NCBI GenBank assembly: GCA_034008185.1 | Contig: CM067081.1 | Location: 10,911,821 to 10,975,820 of the forward strand | Origin: Gorsachius magnificus | Taxonomy: Eukaryota; Chordata; Aves; Pelecaniformes; Ardeidae | Direction: 5' to 3' | Length of the DNA: 64,000 nt | In this document: positions 11,401 through 25,150 of the stretch, piece after piece | How the letters are laid out: every line of letters begins with the position of its first letter | Numbering within the stretch: the first letter of the stretch is position 1 | Position numbers and translations under genes: made by a program | The notes under the pieces: model-generated | The model's input: the letters and a program-made list of their open reading frames with translations, nothing else | What the model was told of the DNA's origin: nothing | The model's database searches: none

Positions 11401-14400
11401 GATGTGGGGCAAGCCAGGCCAGAATGCCCAGCACAAGCCCAGGAAGGGAAGGAGAGGACCATGGTGCCCCAAGCCCAGCACCCCCAGAAGTCACTGCACA
11501 TGCCTGCGGGTACTCAGAGCATCCATGTTGCCATGCACGCTACAGTCAGCAGTCTCTGCCACCATCACACTCAGCGTGCACGTGTCACCCCAAAACATGT
11601 GCGGTAGTACCTCTGTCTAGGATTTGCAAGAGGAAGGTAAGGCAATCAGTATGTCTACCACACCTTGCAGAGTTGCTTCAAGCTACCTCAGGGCTCTCTT
11701 CAACACACTCCATTGCACACTCCTCCACACATCCCCGAAGCGCTTTGCTGTATCTCACACACATCTCACAAGCAGGGAGTTTTTCCACTTTACTACCTGT
11801 AGTCTGTCTGATTTCTTCAACAGAGGTGGTATTGGCATGGTTTGTGCATGCTTCTTATCTAAGTGCAGGCTGCATGGCCAGACATTTCTGGACATGCACT
11901 TCAGTTTGTTCTCATGATGGATTAGGTGATTACTTGGAGTATGTCACAGACCATGTATGTAGTCATGGCTGAGGTAGTCTCCCCTTCCTTGTAGAACAAG
12001 AGCACACATATGAGAACACTGGTTGCAATTACTGCAAGACATCAACCAAGACTTTTTAATGAAATCTTTCATTTTTATTCATACACCTTTTTCCTGTTTG
12101 AATTCTTTTCTGTGTCAGTTTCATCCATTTTTGTTAAAACTGTCTGCTTCCAGGAGAAAGGAACCCAACTGGATATCAAAAAACCATTTTTGACAGAAAA
12201 GTTTTGGTGAGCTAAAGTAGCTAATTAACATTTAGAAAGTATTTCAAAGATGGAAATGATTACAGCAATACTAAGTGCGGTAGCAGTTTTCCTCTTCTAG
12301 TCAGTAACAATTATTATATATCAGCATTTTTAAATGACATATCATCCCCACACTTCTCCCATTGACAGATAGAGACATACATATTGACAGTAGCATAAAT
12401 AACTTATATATCATTCTTCAGTCTTTACATTAGTGGCACATGAAGAAGAGGGAAATATGCAAAAATTGACTTTTACAGAGATATGGAGAGAAGTCTACAT
12501 CAAAGCATAGATATAATTAAAATGATATTTGAAAAGCCTCAGTCATGCACACTTTCCCTCTGTCTTTTTCTCCCTCTGTTGGTTCTCTTCAACACTTAGT
12601 TATTTTATTGATCAGATAATTCTGTGATACGCAAAATAGAGTGGAAATCTACTCTTCAACACAAATTTATATACCATGCCCTCTATGTGGTCCTTGGATG
12701 GGGCCTTCAGAGCCTTATTTTCAGCATTTTGATTGTTTGAGAATAATATCAAGAGTGTCCTGTACAGCAATTTCCTTTCTGTCAAACCTCTTTTATTCTT
12801 AATTAAATGTTGCACTGCAATGTGTTTGGATATATTCACTGAAGTGTAGAAAGAAAAAAAAAAAAGTGTTTTCAAACAGTGGCTTGCCCAGTATAGATCC
12901 CCTCACTGATAAAGTATTCTTATTTCCTGTAATTTATTGCTACATGTGACTGTGGCTATAGCATCAAGTGGTGAGACCTCATTAGGTCCCTTAAGGTCAA
13001 CCTAAGCTTGTGCTCAGACAGAGATATCCAATATAGACTGAGATATTCAGGAAAAGCTTAAAGCACTTGGTTCGTTTTTCAAAATCTAACTCACAGTACA
13101 TATCACATGCTCCCCCTTGACACTGACACTGGTAAAGGTGCCCAAATTACCTTCAGCATGCAACTTTTTTGGTCTAGTCACTTTGGTTGTGGTCCATGGC
13201 AGTCAAGCTACTTTAACTCCTTCCATGGAAAGGGGCTATATCTCCCCTCTGCAACCATGCTCCACAGGTCTTCCTCCTTCCTTTCCTCGCTTGTTGTTGC
13301 TGTCATTCTCCCTTCCTTCTCTTGCACCAGCTTTGGTGCCCAAGAGACATCATTAACTCAACTCACAAAAGCAGTCTAGCTCTTTTGCCTCTATATGAAT
13401 GAATTAAATCAATACATCTGTTGTGCTGCAGAGTTGGCACAATGCAAGTGGTGCGGACACACAGCCAGAAGTAAAGAGGAAAAGTGGGGATAGCAGGATA
13501 GAGTGGAAACTCCCCCATTCAGCTGCAGTGACCTATCCAGGACCACCACATTTCATGCCAATACGCTAGGACTCATCTCACTTAACTGCAGCCAGATGAA
13601 AACAGGATCAGTTTTAGGCTACTTCCTCCCCTCCATAGTCAGAGGAAAGAGAATGACACTTCTGCAGGATAATTCATCTCATCCCTCTCCACTGACTGCA
13701 GACACCTTGATGGCAGACTTAAATTAAACTTCTAAAGAGCAATCTGAGTGTCTAAACAAGTGTGTCTAAGTGCCAGATGAGACACTCTAGGGTGTCATAC
13801 CCATCAGCCTCATACAGACATTTTGGGTATCCCAGAGCATCCATAATGGTACTGATTCCTAAATGTAGCCACCTAGATCACTCTCTCAACATCTCACTTT
13901 TCTAAGTGTAGTTACTTTCAAAATAAAGGGAATGACTCTTCCGTTCCCCCTTCTTTCACACTGGTGTTGCCCTGTGGACCCAAAGAGAATTGAAAATATA
14001 AAGAGAAATCAGATCTGAGCACAGTTTCCATCTTTGTTCCAGGAGCCTAGTCTAGCAGGATTAGTCAAAGCAAGCAGCTGATCAGGACACTGCACATTCT
14101 TCCTCTCCTGTCTGCAGAAACAAATACTTGGGGGTGGGGGTTGGGGGTTGGGGGTGTGTTACTTTTTCAAATCCCTATTGAAAGCCATCTACTCTGACTG
14201 AATTCTGCCTACTCCAGAAAATCTGCCCATGGACATTAAGTCATAGTCATGTTGCTGATTCTGCTCAGTAATCTATAAAAAAGCTATTTTTGTATTTTCC
14301 CCAATGGCTCCTGTTGCTGTGGTATCTGAGTTTCTCACCATACATTCAGCTTCTCACCTCTCAGTATTAAAAATGTCTCAGGGTCTATAGTGCTCATGTA

Positions 14401-15564
14401 CTTGCACTTTAGTATGTGTCCATTTAACTGCGTATACTTTAGAGTCTCCATACTCTGCCCAGACTTTCTGACTAGGATATTCAGCTTTTGCAACTATGCT
14501 TCCCAGAACCATAGCCTCTCTCTGAAGGCACAACCCCCAGTACTTTAAACCCACATCAATACAATAACAAACACAAAAAACCCCAGGGGTATTAAAAAAT
14601 TTACTAAAAGTAAATATGCTCTTGGCCAAACAGCACAGTTCCTTCATACCATAGCCATAGAGAGCTCAGGTCAAACCCACCAAATAGGTTTGAGTGGGGA
14701 AAAACAGAACAGCAGCAGCAAAGGAGAAAACAATTGGAATAGAGACAATTTTACCCCAATGCACATGATACTTGGTCTGAGCACAGAAGTCCAAGTTCAC
14801 TTCTTTGGCTAAAGAAAGTTTGAACATTTCTCCCAGGTTTACAAAAGAGATTCATAAACATTGGATTCAAGAACACTGCTGAGAGAGTACTTTCAATATC
14901 TCATTCTGATGCTACCAAACTTTAAACAATGTGCTCAGATATTAATTGATGTAGGTATCGATTTTTAACACAAAGTATGTCCTAAAAAAATCATAGGTCT
15001 GTTATCTGTTTCATTTAGGCAAGATCTTCAACCAACTTCCACCACTAAGGGTATTGTCTTAACACCCAGGCTAGTGAGGCATTCTCTCTCTCGCCCTGTT
15101 ATTTTCTTTTATTGCAATGTGTTACTGTAACCCTCAGAATAACTCTTGCCAAACCGGGCAACTTCTGAATATTTTTATCTTTGCAGTATCTCTTGCCTGT
15201 AGACACAGCTTTTGTAAATATTTGTCCTCTGTTGTATCCCAAAAGCTTCAACTAGATTAAATTGGATAGAAACCAACATAGACCAAGATTACACCTGGCA
15301 ATTGGAAAATCCAGAAGGAATTCCATCACTTTGCAAATATGTGCAAGTAGGAACTGGTATTCCAGTGGCAACTGTCTTTCATATACATGTATATTTAATT
15401 TCTCGGACTGAGATGTTGGGTGACCATTTAGTAGGAGTGTTTATATAACTTTTCAACTGTCTCTGCAGAAACAGGACCATGAATTTTTCATTGCCAGGCA
15501 GACCTCTGTCAGGAAGCTTAGAATTTAAAAAGGCACCATGTCCATGAGGTCATGGCACATATAC
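8424..15564. other. Unique DNA, no gene recognised
   Basis: AT-rich to about 10.8 kb, then a more GC-rich patch (roughly 10.86-11.97 kb) in which stop codons are scarce and the longest non-repeat open frame of the window lies (11202-11972, 256 codons, no recognisable domain). No transposon tail, RNA gene or promoter is evident. A G-quadruplex motif at 14130 is listed separately. Confidence 0.55.
14130..14154 (+). other. Perfect G-quadruplex motif
   Basis: Four runs of five guanines are separated by loops of one, two and two thymines (G5-T-G5-TT-G5-TT-G5). Short pyrimidine loops with five-tetrad runs are the arrangement expected to give a very stable intramolecular G-quadruplex on the plus strand. 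No promoter or gene adjacent to it is recognisable, so a function is not implied. It could also be regarded as a short (GGGGGTT)n-type simple repeat. Confidence 0.85.
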
Positions 15565-16100
15565 CAGAATGATCATAGATTCATAGAATAGTTTATGTTG
15601 GGAAGAACCTCTGCAAGCTGTTGTGTAGTCCAGCCCCCTGCCTGGAGCTGGATCCAGTTTGATCAGGTTTATCAGGAACTCATCCCGTTGAGCTCTGAGG
15701 TTCTCCAGGAATGGAGATTTGACAACCCCTCCGGACAGCCTCTTCCAATGTATTTCTTTACATCTAATCAGAATTTCCCATATTCTAATTTGTGTCTGCT
15801 AACCCTTCTCCTAAGCATCTCTGTATCTGCACACCTCTGAAAAAAGTTTGGCACCATCTGTTAGAGAGCTTCCCATAGGTATTTGCAGACAGCAACAGGA
15901 TCTCCCCTTGTCTTGTCTCAAGGCTGAAAAAGCCCAGTTTTCTCAGCATCTCCTTTTACATCCCATGCTCCATCCCCATGACTTTCTTATTCTTCCTTGT
16001 CTGAGGAGCCTAAATCTGGACACAGCACTCCAGATGTCTCACCCATGCTCAGAGGAAGGGAAGGTTCTCTGTCCTTGAGCTCTTGCTAATTTCTCTTGGG
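15565..16100 (-). mobile_element. CR1 LINE fragment, reverse orientation
   Basis: Read on the plus strand, the element opens with ATCATAGATTCATAGAATAG, the reverse complement of the CR1 3' octamer end. It runs on through the CR1 tail (GGGAAGAACCTCTGCA, then a part matching CAGCCTCTTCCAATG). Further in are AGGATCTCCCCTTGTCTTG, AAGGCTGAAAAAGCCCAG and GGACACAGCACTCCAG, which are diverged versions of the CR1 3' part of ORF2. The copy is 5'-truncated and carries many substitutions, so it is not young. The right-hand limit is approximate. Confidence 0.88.
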
Positions 16101-16240
16101 CACATAATGCAAATGCGCAGCTTTGAGTATGTGATCCAGAAAGCATCTGGAGTGTTCTTAATGTAACACTAAATGTGAAAACACAGTAGAAATGTTCCAG
16201 TCTTATCAGGATGGAAGGTTCTCCTTAATCAGCAATAGCT

Positions 16241-16423
16241 TTCCCCAAACAGATTCCATCTAGGGAATGAGATTTAGCTGGATATTTCTTTCTACATGTC
16301 TCCTGGGTCTTAACCAGAAATGATGGACAAACAGATTCCCCAAACAGATTCCATCTAGGGAATGAGATTTAGCTGGATATTTCTTTCTACATGTCTCCTG
16401 GGTCTTAACCAGAAATGATGGAC
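16241..16423. repeat. Recent tandem duplication, period 95 bp
   Basis: Bases 16241-16328 and 16336-16423 are identical over 88 positions by direct comparison, separated by a 7-base AAACAGA spacer. The spacer plus the next bases repeats AAACAGATTCC, which is also present inside each unit, so short homology may have seeded replication slippage or unequal exchange. Absence of any difference between copies implies a recent event, or an assembly artefact. No coding content. Confidence 0.95.
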
Positions 16424-19400
16424 TTCATGCAGGAACCTGTCAAAAAGAAGTTGCAGTCTATTTCATGGGGGAAATCAGACAATTTTAAGGGTCTCTTTTG
16501 ACCCTACATTTAATTTAACTTTCTTGCCTCCAGCTGCTACAGGTTGCTTGGGGCATAAACTGCACTTGGTTCCTGTGTGTAACAGGACCCATTGAGCAAT
16601 ATTCAGGCAAATAGCTGTAAGAGTGAATATGGCTAGTTTTAGCAAGACAGAAGACAACTTGGGAGCCATAAAAGCACAGCTTAATATGTCCATGAGCAGG
16701 GCACTGCATAGGATTCTTCAAACCAGTTCATAAACACGAAGCTGTTCCCCACACAGGCTCACAAGGACAATCAATTTTGTTCCTGTGGACAAGCTGTTCA
16801 TTGATCATCAGTGTCACTTCAGCCAGCAAAGAAAGAGACTGTCTCTCTCTCTCCTTCACCACCAAGACATTAAGAGAGGCAAGGTAGGAAAGGCTCTGCT
16901 TCACTAAGAGGCCTGGCCAGTGAAAGCAGCACAGTAAAGAAATCAGGTCACTGCAAATGACCGTACCAAGTGGGCTCTTGTGTAAACCAGGGCTCAATGA
17001 GACATATCGTCTTACTCCAGGCGCATCCTCTTCAGAGTCTTTCTCTATAAATTCATCACATAGTGCCACGTCCACCCACCCAGAACAAGCTGGTCACTTT
17101 CCCACCTGGTTAAGTAGCCTAAGAATACCTGCAATTGAACCAAGTACATTTATTCTCCTTCTAAGGATTTGCATTCACTGCAAACTGCACAATTTTGTGT
17201 TATTGTTGGGTCTGCTGGCCCCTTTTTCAGATACTTAATTGCTTCCTGGTGGTTTTTTAAGCGTTTGTTTTGTTTTATCATATTGCTACACTATACATAA
17301 AAGATAAAGCAATTCTCTAGATATCTCTAACAGTCATCTCAGCAAATGCACTCCTCTCTCTTAATGCTGATTTAAGACAGGACTCGTTCCGATACAGGCC
17401 AGGGCTGCACAATATTATCCATGATGCAAAAGTGGTTCAAGTGGAGAGAGTAAGCCAAGGACCAGATTGGAATAACTTCCAGACTCATCCTTTTTTATTT
17501 AAAAAAGGAACTCCAGGAAGTCTTCAGTAGCTTTTCCAGGTTGTGATTTAATGAATTGAGTGAATAACTTACCAAGGGTAGCATGTTGCACTTTTACCTT
17601 TGCTCTCTCTGCTGCTCTACTGGAGTTTGACCTCCACGGATATCAGTCACTTATCATTCCCTGTTCATGTCCTCACCTCTTTAAAGTGATATAAGCAGCT
17701 TTTCAAGCACATGCTGACACGACTGCATTTATAGAATTTTTCAAAACTAAGCTAATTGTAAAAATATTCCTCTATCTTCATTTAAAAATCCAAGACTTTT
17801 TTAACTGATGTTTTTCATGGTGTTCATAATGGGACAAATATGTCTATGGTAAGAAAAATTGGACAGAAGTATAATTCATCAGACAGCAAAATAAACTGTG
17901 AATGAAAAGCTGCATGCTTTCCTGTACCCCCACCAGGACAATAAACATAAATCTCCATCAATATAGGGTCTTAAACACAGTAATACAACTTGGAAATGCA
18001 ATCATGTTTTATTAAGTAGATACAGGAAGCCTGAATAATGACAGCTACTGATGGTATCTACCACAGCACAGCAGTGGAGGTCAAAAGGGGCACCGGGCAT
18101 GTTGTCTACTACAAAGCTCAAGAGGTTTTGCTGTTGTCAGCCCCTTCCCCTTCTCCCATCCCTCATTCCTGCTTTGGGCAAAGCACAGCCAGGAGCTCAT
18201 TCATGGCCCTTTGCACATCTCTGTGTAGCCCTGGGTATGAACACTGAAAACCATTACCATGAGGTGAGCCCACAAAACCACAGATGTATTGGGTCACACT
18301 GAGGTCCCAACTAGCCATACACCCTGTCTCCAGCAGTGATAGAGCAGATGCCTGTGAAATAGTTAAAATTCAGGGCAATCATCATCACAGTTCCCCAGTA
18401 CATACATCTAGTGCTCCACAGTCTGTAACAGAGGAAGCCCCTGAGCCAAAATTAGTGCCTTTATAATAGCTTTGAATATGGTTTTCTTCCATTAGTTTAT
18501 CCATGCAATCCTTTGAAACATTTAACATTTATGTAAATGTTTAGCATCTGAAACAGCCTGTGGCAATGCATTATACACCTTAACTTCATGTTGTGTGACT
18601 GTACCCACCTCCTTTTATTTGTGTTCAAGATGATAAATGGAAGTAACATTCGATAATCTTAATTTATGTGTTGAAAAAGGCAGAAGGACAACCTCTAAGA
18701 CCACTGCCACTCACCAACCAGCCAACTAAGGGAGGGAATACTTTCAGTCCACTCACTGTCTGGTTCTTAAAGCAGATGAGCCAGGAAATCTCTACAGTGA
18801 AGGTGAAGAGCTATTTTGGCTTGTTCTAGCACTTCAAAGCACAAATGGAGTAACATGCTGTCACCTACGGTGTAACTTCATTGTTAACAACTACAAGATA
18901 ATATCAAATCAATTCTATTACTACAAATTATCAGAGCTACCGATAAGCAAGATTTCATGAGATTTTATACTTCTTTGTATTGTAGTCCAGGTTCTTGAGG
19001 GTTTTTTTCCGGATCTTGATGTTACTCAGACAGGACTTTTATTTCTAATTTTTTTTTTTTTTTCCTCTTCACTCTTTATAAACTCCTAGGTGTTATGCAG
19101 AAGAAATTTCTATCCAGTCTGAGGCTCTAGCATGTCCATCATGGACTGACCACCCTCACTTAGCCACCTCCTTTTCATGGTCTTCAGAACTGACTCAACC
19201 TACTTTAAGTCACTTTAGGTCAAGGCAAGTAACATGGTCTTTGTTACAAGGTCAATTTTTCATCCATTCCTCAATTTCCAGCTTACTTGCCAAGTGGTTT
19301 CTGAGCCCTACAATAATATCTCTATAACATTACCTCCAAGTGGTTCTCTAAAGTGCACTTATGATTTGCTGCAAAACTTTATACCCACATTTCTCCATGC

Positions 19401-19740
19401 TCACTGATGATTGTATGGACCTTCACCATCTCTTTTCCGTGCTAAAGAGTTTTCATCTGTTCATCCACTATTTGTACAAAAACATTCTGTAACTTTGACT
19501 GATTTTTTTTCCCTGCATGGTGTCTTCTTTTGGGTTTACTGTATCTTTCAGTTGGATTGAGGGATCTAGATCCCATACCATGCTGAAGACAAGGATTTTT
19601 GCAACCGCATAACAGCTTTTTCTGTTTTGTTTTTCTTTCCTTTCCTAACAGTTCCTGCATTCCCATTTTCTGTGTATTTTTTCACTACTACTCAACCCTG
19701 AGCTGGGGTTTTCATATACTTAACCATCCAAGTCACAAAA
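16424..19740. other. Unique DNA, no gene recognised
   Basis: Short open frames on both strands have no recognisable domains. A (CT)n-rich patch sits near 16840-16858 and a T-run near 19050-19065. I see no RNA gene, promoter or transposon terminus that I can defend. Confidence 0.55.
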
Positions 19741-19744
19741 ATTT

Positions 19745-20290
19745 CATTCTTGAATGTTGTTAGTCAGCTCATATTATCACCATATTTGCAAACCTAGGAT
19801 GCACCTCTCCCCCACATACATTTCTAAACTGAATTTCATTTGTGATTTTTTCACCTGTCATTCAGAAAGGCAAGGATTTTCTTCAATTTTTCAGTCAAGC
19901 CTAATTCAGTACTGCCAACAAACTCTGTCACCTCATTGCTCAACTGTTTCACCAGAACACTTACAAATGTGGGACATCACAGGCCCTAGCACAGGTCCCT
20001 GTTGGATTATTTTGATAATTTTCCTTCCCTGTGAGAAATGAACATTTATTCCTACTTTTTTTCCTATCTTTTAGTGAATTATTTATCCTGTTCCTTCGCC
20101 CTTTCACTTTCTAGTGTCCTTATGAGTCTTCAGTGAGAAACTTTCTTGAATGCCTTTTGCAAATGCTAGGAGACTATTACATTTACAGTTGTTCATGGCA
20201 AGTTTCTGTTGCCTGTTATGACACACTTACTGCAGTAAATAAGTGATCTGTATCATGTTTTTCTTGGTCAGCTGCAGAAGTTTTCAGCAA
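19745..20290 (-). mobile_element. Ancient CR1/L3-like LINE fragment, reverse orientation
   Basis: The plus-strand text contains a phrase (GGCCCTAGCACAGGTCCCTG at about 19981-20000) corresponding to the reverse-complemented reverse-transcriptase region around the conserved Val-Pro-Gln-Gly-Ser motif of CR1-like LINEs. It is followed by ACATTTATTCCTACTT and TTCCTATCTTTTAGTGAATT, then a diverged sequence ending GAATGCCTTTTGCAAATGCTAGG. I recall the same order of phrases in old CR1/L3-type repeats of turtles, crocodilians and birds. Divergence is heavy and no frame is open. Boundaries are soft. Confidence 0.6.
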
Positions 20291-23200
20291 AATGGTTCAC
20301 ATAGACAGTTCAAATGCTGTTTACTCAGGAAGAATACTCCCTGCCAAATTCTTGAATAGTATCTTATTCTACTAGCCAAATGTTAATTGCTAATTCTTAC
20401 TGAGTTCTAGGCTAAATATTGAGCTTGTTTGGTGATATCCAGTCTCACCAGGTAGGATGTCACATGAAGCAATCACATTAGTCCCTTCTATCATGACCAC
20501 AATAGTTCAAAAATCTATTGGCAAAGTCCCAGTGTCATAGGAAATAAATCAAAATCACTCTTGAATAAGCCTGTGATGTTAGAGAGAAACAACACAGCTG
20601 CCTTAGTGACCCATCTTGCTGGATTTTTTGTCACCATTGTGAGGTTACACTCTAAGAAGACTTGAAAGCAGTAGTCCATGCATACAGGGGAGAGTAAGGA
20701 CTGACGATATGCTTGAACCGGCACTGAATCCATACAGAAGGACCATTACTGCTCTGCATCCTGCCTTCCAGTGGCTCACCTTTGGCAGAAAAGGTCACAG
20801 TATAATCCACGATGAACTAACAAACCTCATATAGAAAGCAGGAGTAACAAGAGGCACTATGTGCGACGGAGCATAGGTGCCTTCAAGTTCTGAGCAGGAA
20901 CCTAACCAAACTCTCTGTGTAAAACACAGAGGGACATTTGGCAGCTGAACTGACCAGCCGTGTGCTGAAAGTTAGATAGCTATAATCCCATAGCACTGAG
21001 ATTTTTGGTGAGTAGACCTAACTCTCTCCCTCTTTCTGTTCTGTTTATATTATATCTTTTTAGAAAAATACAAGTCTGTTATCAAAACCTACATTCCTGC
21101 ACTTAACAGCTATGGAACATGTAAGAAACTTAACTTTCCAGCCTCGATTTGCCACCTAGGATGAAGGGTTTGTGGTGGTGGCATCCAAAAGTGTCTCAAA
21201 AGTAGGGTTTGAGGGAAACTGTCTTGAAGAGGACACCAAAGTGTTTCACTGTGTTTCTGTTTTTCATTGCTGCACAGCCTGATGCCACTGGAAGTACCAA
21301 TCTTCTAATATACTGTGGCTCATAATTTTGCCCCACGGCTTAATGGAGGAGTCTCTGAATAATAATGAAGCTGAAAACATGAATCAATTCTTACACATTA
21401 TGCAGCTGTTATTATTCTGATGAGAAAACATTGGATCTGAGAATTCATTTCACTGATAAAAAGCAAAATAAATCTTTTTAAAATTATTTCAATATGATAG
21501 CTTCACTAGCTGCTTTAAAAGAGATAATCCCCCAAACTTAGATAAACAAACAAAACCATCAAGATGATAATCAAGATTCATCAAGGGAAGAAAGGTTACA
21601 AATGCAGTTCTAATTCCATCCATAAACATGTATATTTTGTGGACCTAAAACTGAACATTATTTTGTACTGCTTAATAGCCAAAGAAGTCAGTGAATGAAC
21701 ACCAGGCATGAGACAAAATTCAGACCTGGAAAATGTTGATCCAGAAGGTTTATTGATAGGAAACAACACACACACACAAAAAAATATTGTAATGTTCTTA
21801 AAAGAATCCATAGCAGGAGCACCTCTGGGTGACCTGTGTGTTACAGGCCACATCGCTCAGAAGTGGTATGGCAGAACTAGGACGGTTTTGGAGCAGAATA
21901 ATGAGCACATGTCTAAAGACTGAATTTAAGAGAGGTTCTCAACATTTATTTTTACCTGTGTGAATGGGAGATAACACAATGAAAATAATGAAAATTCTGA
22001 AGAGAACAGAAGGGGAAGAAAAAGCCATGCAAATTAACTGTTGGGAATTCAAAACCCATGCAGACGAATACATGTCTAACACATGCCTTGTGAGTAGCTC
22101 ATTCCCACAGGAAGCTGTTGTGGCTATAAATTAACACAACGTAAAAAGCAATTGACATTTTATCCATACCAATATCAAACAACAAACATATTTGATTATG
22201 ATCATTAATATGAACTAAAACTTTGGAAGTCTATTCATTCTTGCATTACAGAGCAAAGAGAAAATTTAACATTCAGAAATCAGGAAGGCATACTGACATG
22301 CTTCTGTCTACTGCATGGTTCTTTCTTCTAAGTTTCTGGTTGCAAGCATGCTCAGAGACATTGTAGAACTGCAAAATGTCGTGCTGGACAGTACTTGAGG
22401 TCTAATTTGCAGCATTATCATTGTTTATTTCTTCATATACCAGGAAGCCAGACACATCTATAAAACTTCCAATGCCTGTATATTCTTGTAGGTCAAAGAC
22501 ATAATGTGAAAATGCTTTTATGGTGAAGATCACTGTCCTGTATTCCAAAATCTGCTATGCCAAATACACCTTTTCGATTGACAACAATGAATGGACTAGA
22601 TCCTCTGTGGATATGAATCAATGTAGCTTCATTGATTTCATTTTACTTGACTGATTCATGCCAGATGAGAACCTGGCTCAAGATTTTAATTGGCTCTAAA
22701 CAGCAAGAAAAAATTAAACCCCAAATTTAATCAAACTAGCACAGGTATATTCAGTCCTTATTCAATATGCTAAACCCTATACTCTTTCACCAGCACATGT
22801 CTGCCCCCCCAGTTCAATATCTTTTGGATGTTGTATTTCAGTCAGTTGGGGAATGCAAACATGAAATACCCAGATAGAGAGGGAAGACAAAGGAAAAGAG
22901 GGAATAGTCTGTCCCAAAAAATGCTACTTTTGTGAATAATTGACTTAATTTCCTAAACCTCTCTAATTAAACTCACACACAGAGAAGTCAAACATTGTCT
23001 TTTAATAAAATTCCTTTTAAAACCACTTCCCATGGCCTGACATATTTAAGCTCAAATGAGCAACCCTTGTTTTGTTTGCGCTTGTCATTAAGCACTCCCC
23101 AGTGGAGAGTGGGATAGAGTCCTGGTTACACAGGTGCTGTGCTTTGCAGCCCAAGGTGAGATTACAGTCCAGCTAAGCCAGGCGTTGAACAAAACACAAA

Positions 23201-25145
23201 GAGAAGACTTTAGGGACTGTGAAGCGAAACACACAAGAAAAGAAAGAGCAGCACCCATCTGTACAAAATCCATGAGCACACAGAGGCTGCAAGCCTGGCT
23301 CAAAGCTCTCATTGAAGACTTCCTTGCACTGTGACTTGGCTGGTGTCACCGGGAAAGGCTCCGGCAGAGCTAAGAGCAGCACTCCAAGTCAAAAGCCAGC
23401 TTCTCTCCAGTCAGAGTTTGAAAGGAGGAGTAGTACAAGGGGGTATAGACGTAAAGATAACAGTTGGAGGCCCAAGACTTTTATTTTATGGATGTGGATT
23501 AAAGGAGCCTGAGGACTGTAATCCCCTACACATACATAGTCCTGCTGTTAGTAAAGAATAAGGTTGTGCAAACCCATCACTTCAAACATTGTGGCCATGT
23601 GACAGCTCTTGTCCATTTGCACTGTGGCCATGTAAGAATTTTTGTATGCTCTTTTCAAAACATTTATTTTGCAAGTCTAATCTTTCCAAATGCAGCATAT
23701 GGTGCCTTTCCAGGAGCTCAGGTCCCTATCAGATATTTATTTTAGGGATTTCACTAGAAAAACACAGATGTGGGAGAGTCGTCCAGACAAAACATTTATT
23801 TTTTCCAAGAAGATGCTTCCTCTGGAAGCCAATCAAAGCTATTGAAGTTGGAAAACATGGTGTAGTCCCAATAAACAGGTGTCATCACAGCAGGTTCATC
23901 TTTTGGTTAATACAACCTCCAAATCCCTCTGCGTATAGGATGAAAATCCATTTAAGAACAGTCACAAGCCCAAATAATTAAACATAATATTTATTCAAGA
24001 GACTTCAGATGGAAATTGTTTTATATAAAGCAAAAAGAACAAATCACTTATCAAATCTATCAAATTCCTGAAATTTACTCTGTTTTCATATGACTCTGAC
24101 CAATGATGTGATGTTTTGTGGTGAAAACAAAGAAGAGAGTAAGTTATCATTACTGACATTTTGCTTCCATACACCTCAGTGGGTCAAATTTTCTATTGCT
24201 TTAAATTGGTTTTGCACCAGCTGTGGTTTCAGCTTCTTATCCTTACTTGAGGCTTGATTCAAATTGGTTACTGCAGTTCTTTAATATATTTAACTCATTT
24301 TTTTAATGGACTTAATGTGAGCCAGACACTTTTCTCCAGCTGACATTGATGGATAGAGCAAAACCTGGTGCAAAAACTGAGTCAGAGCTGGTGGCATCTT
24401 CTCTTGCTTTCTTTCCTCTCACCAGTATTGCAGCTTCTTTCCGTGACTCCAGGAGAGCTGTTCCTGGGTTGCTAACCAGCAGCTACACTATGTGGTCAAT
24501 AAAGCCAAGCATACATGAGCTGATTGTGGATCTGGTCTTATGTTCTGGCAACTGCAGGATATTTCAAAGCCTATGCCATAGGCCAGGCATGACACAATCA
24601 CGAATAACAAACCAACCTTTAAGTTCTGCAACCAACTTTTCTTCAGGAGGCAACAATTCAAGAAACGTGAAACACTACTGATATCTAAATGAAGCTCCAA
24701 CATTTATTCAAACATATTATTCTGCGCTCTAGGCACATCACTGCTTGCTTCATGACTGTAGACCAATCTCGCATACTAATACTGAAATTTCATAAATTCT
24801 ACCTTAAAGAACACCAGATGTGCCTGACTGTTTTCAGGCTAAGTTAGGAATTTGTTTACTTGATTTATTTTAGTGTATTTTCTTTATGTTTTACACCTGC
24901 TGTCCTGTCTGGAGAGTATCTAGGGTCATTATCTTATAGACCACATTTTAATATGGGGAAAAATTTTCCTGTCCTCAGTTATAAAACTCTGATGTGTAAC
25001 AAATAAGTACACAATACATATAAATGGTTTCATCTTCTGAAGGAGAATAGCAGAGGTCTTTTAGATAATTGGCAGTCTCTTTGGAAGGGAGCAAAGGTGG
25101 CACCTATTCAGATGTCAGAAACTGATGATAGTCCGCTGATGTAAT
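20291..25145. other. Unique DNA, no gene recognised
   Basis: AT-rich sequence with a short (CA)n run at about 21766-21778. Several open frames of 65-130 codons exist, including one on plus at 23589-23981, but none shows a domain, plausible splice context or compositional break. Nothing else could be supported. Confidence 0.55.
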
Positions 25146-25150
25146 GGAAT

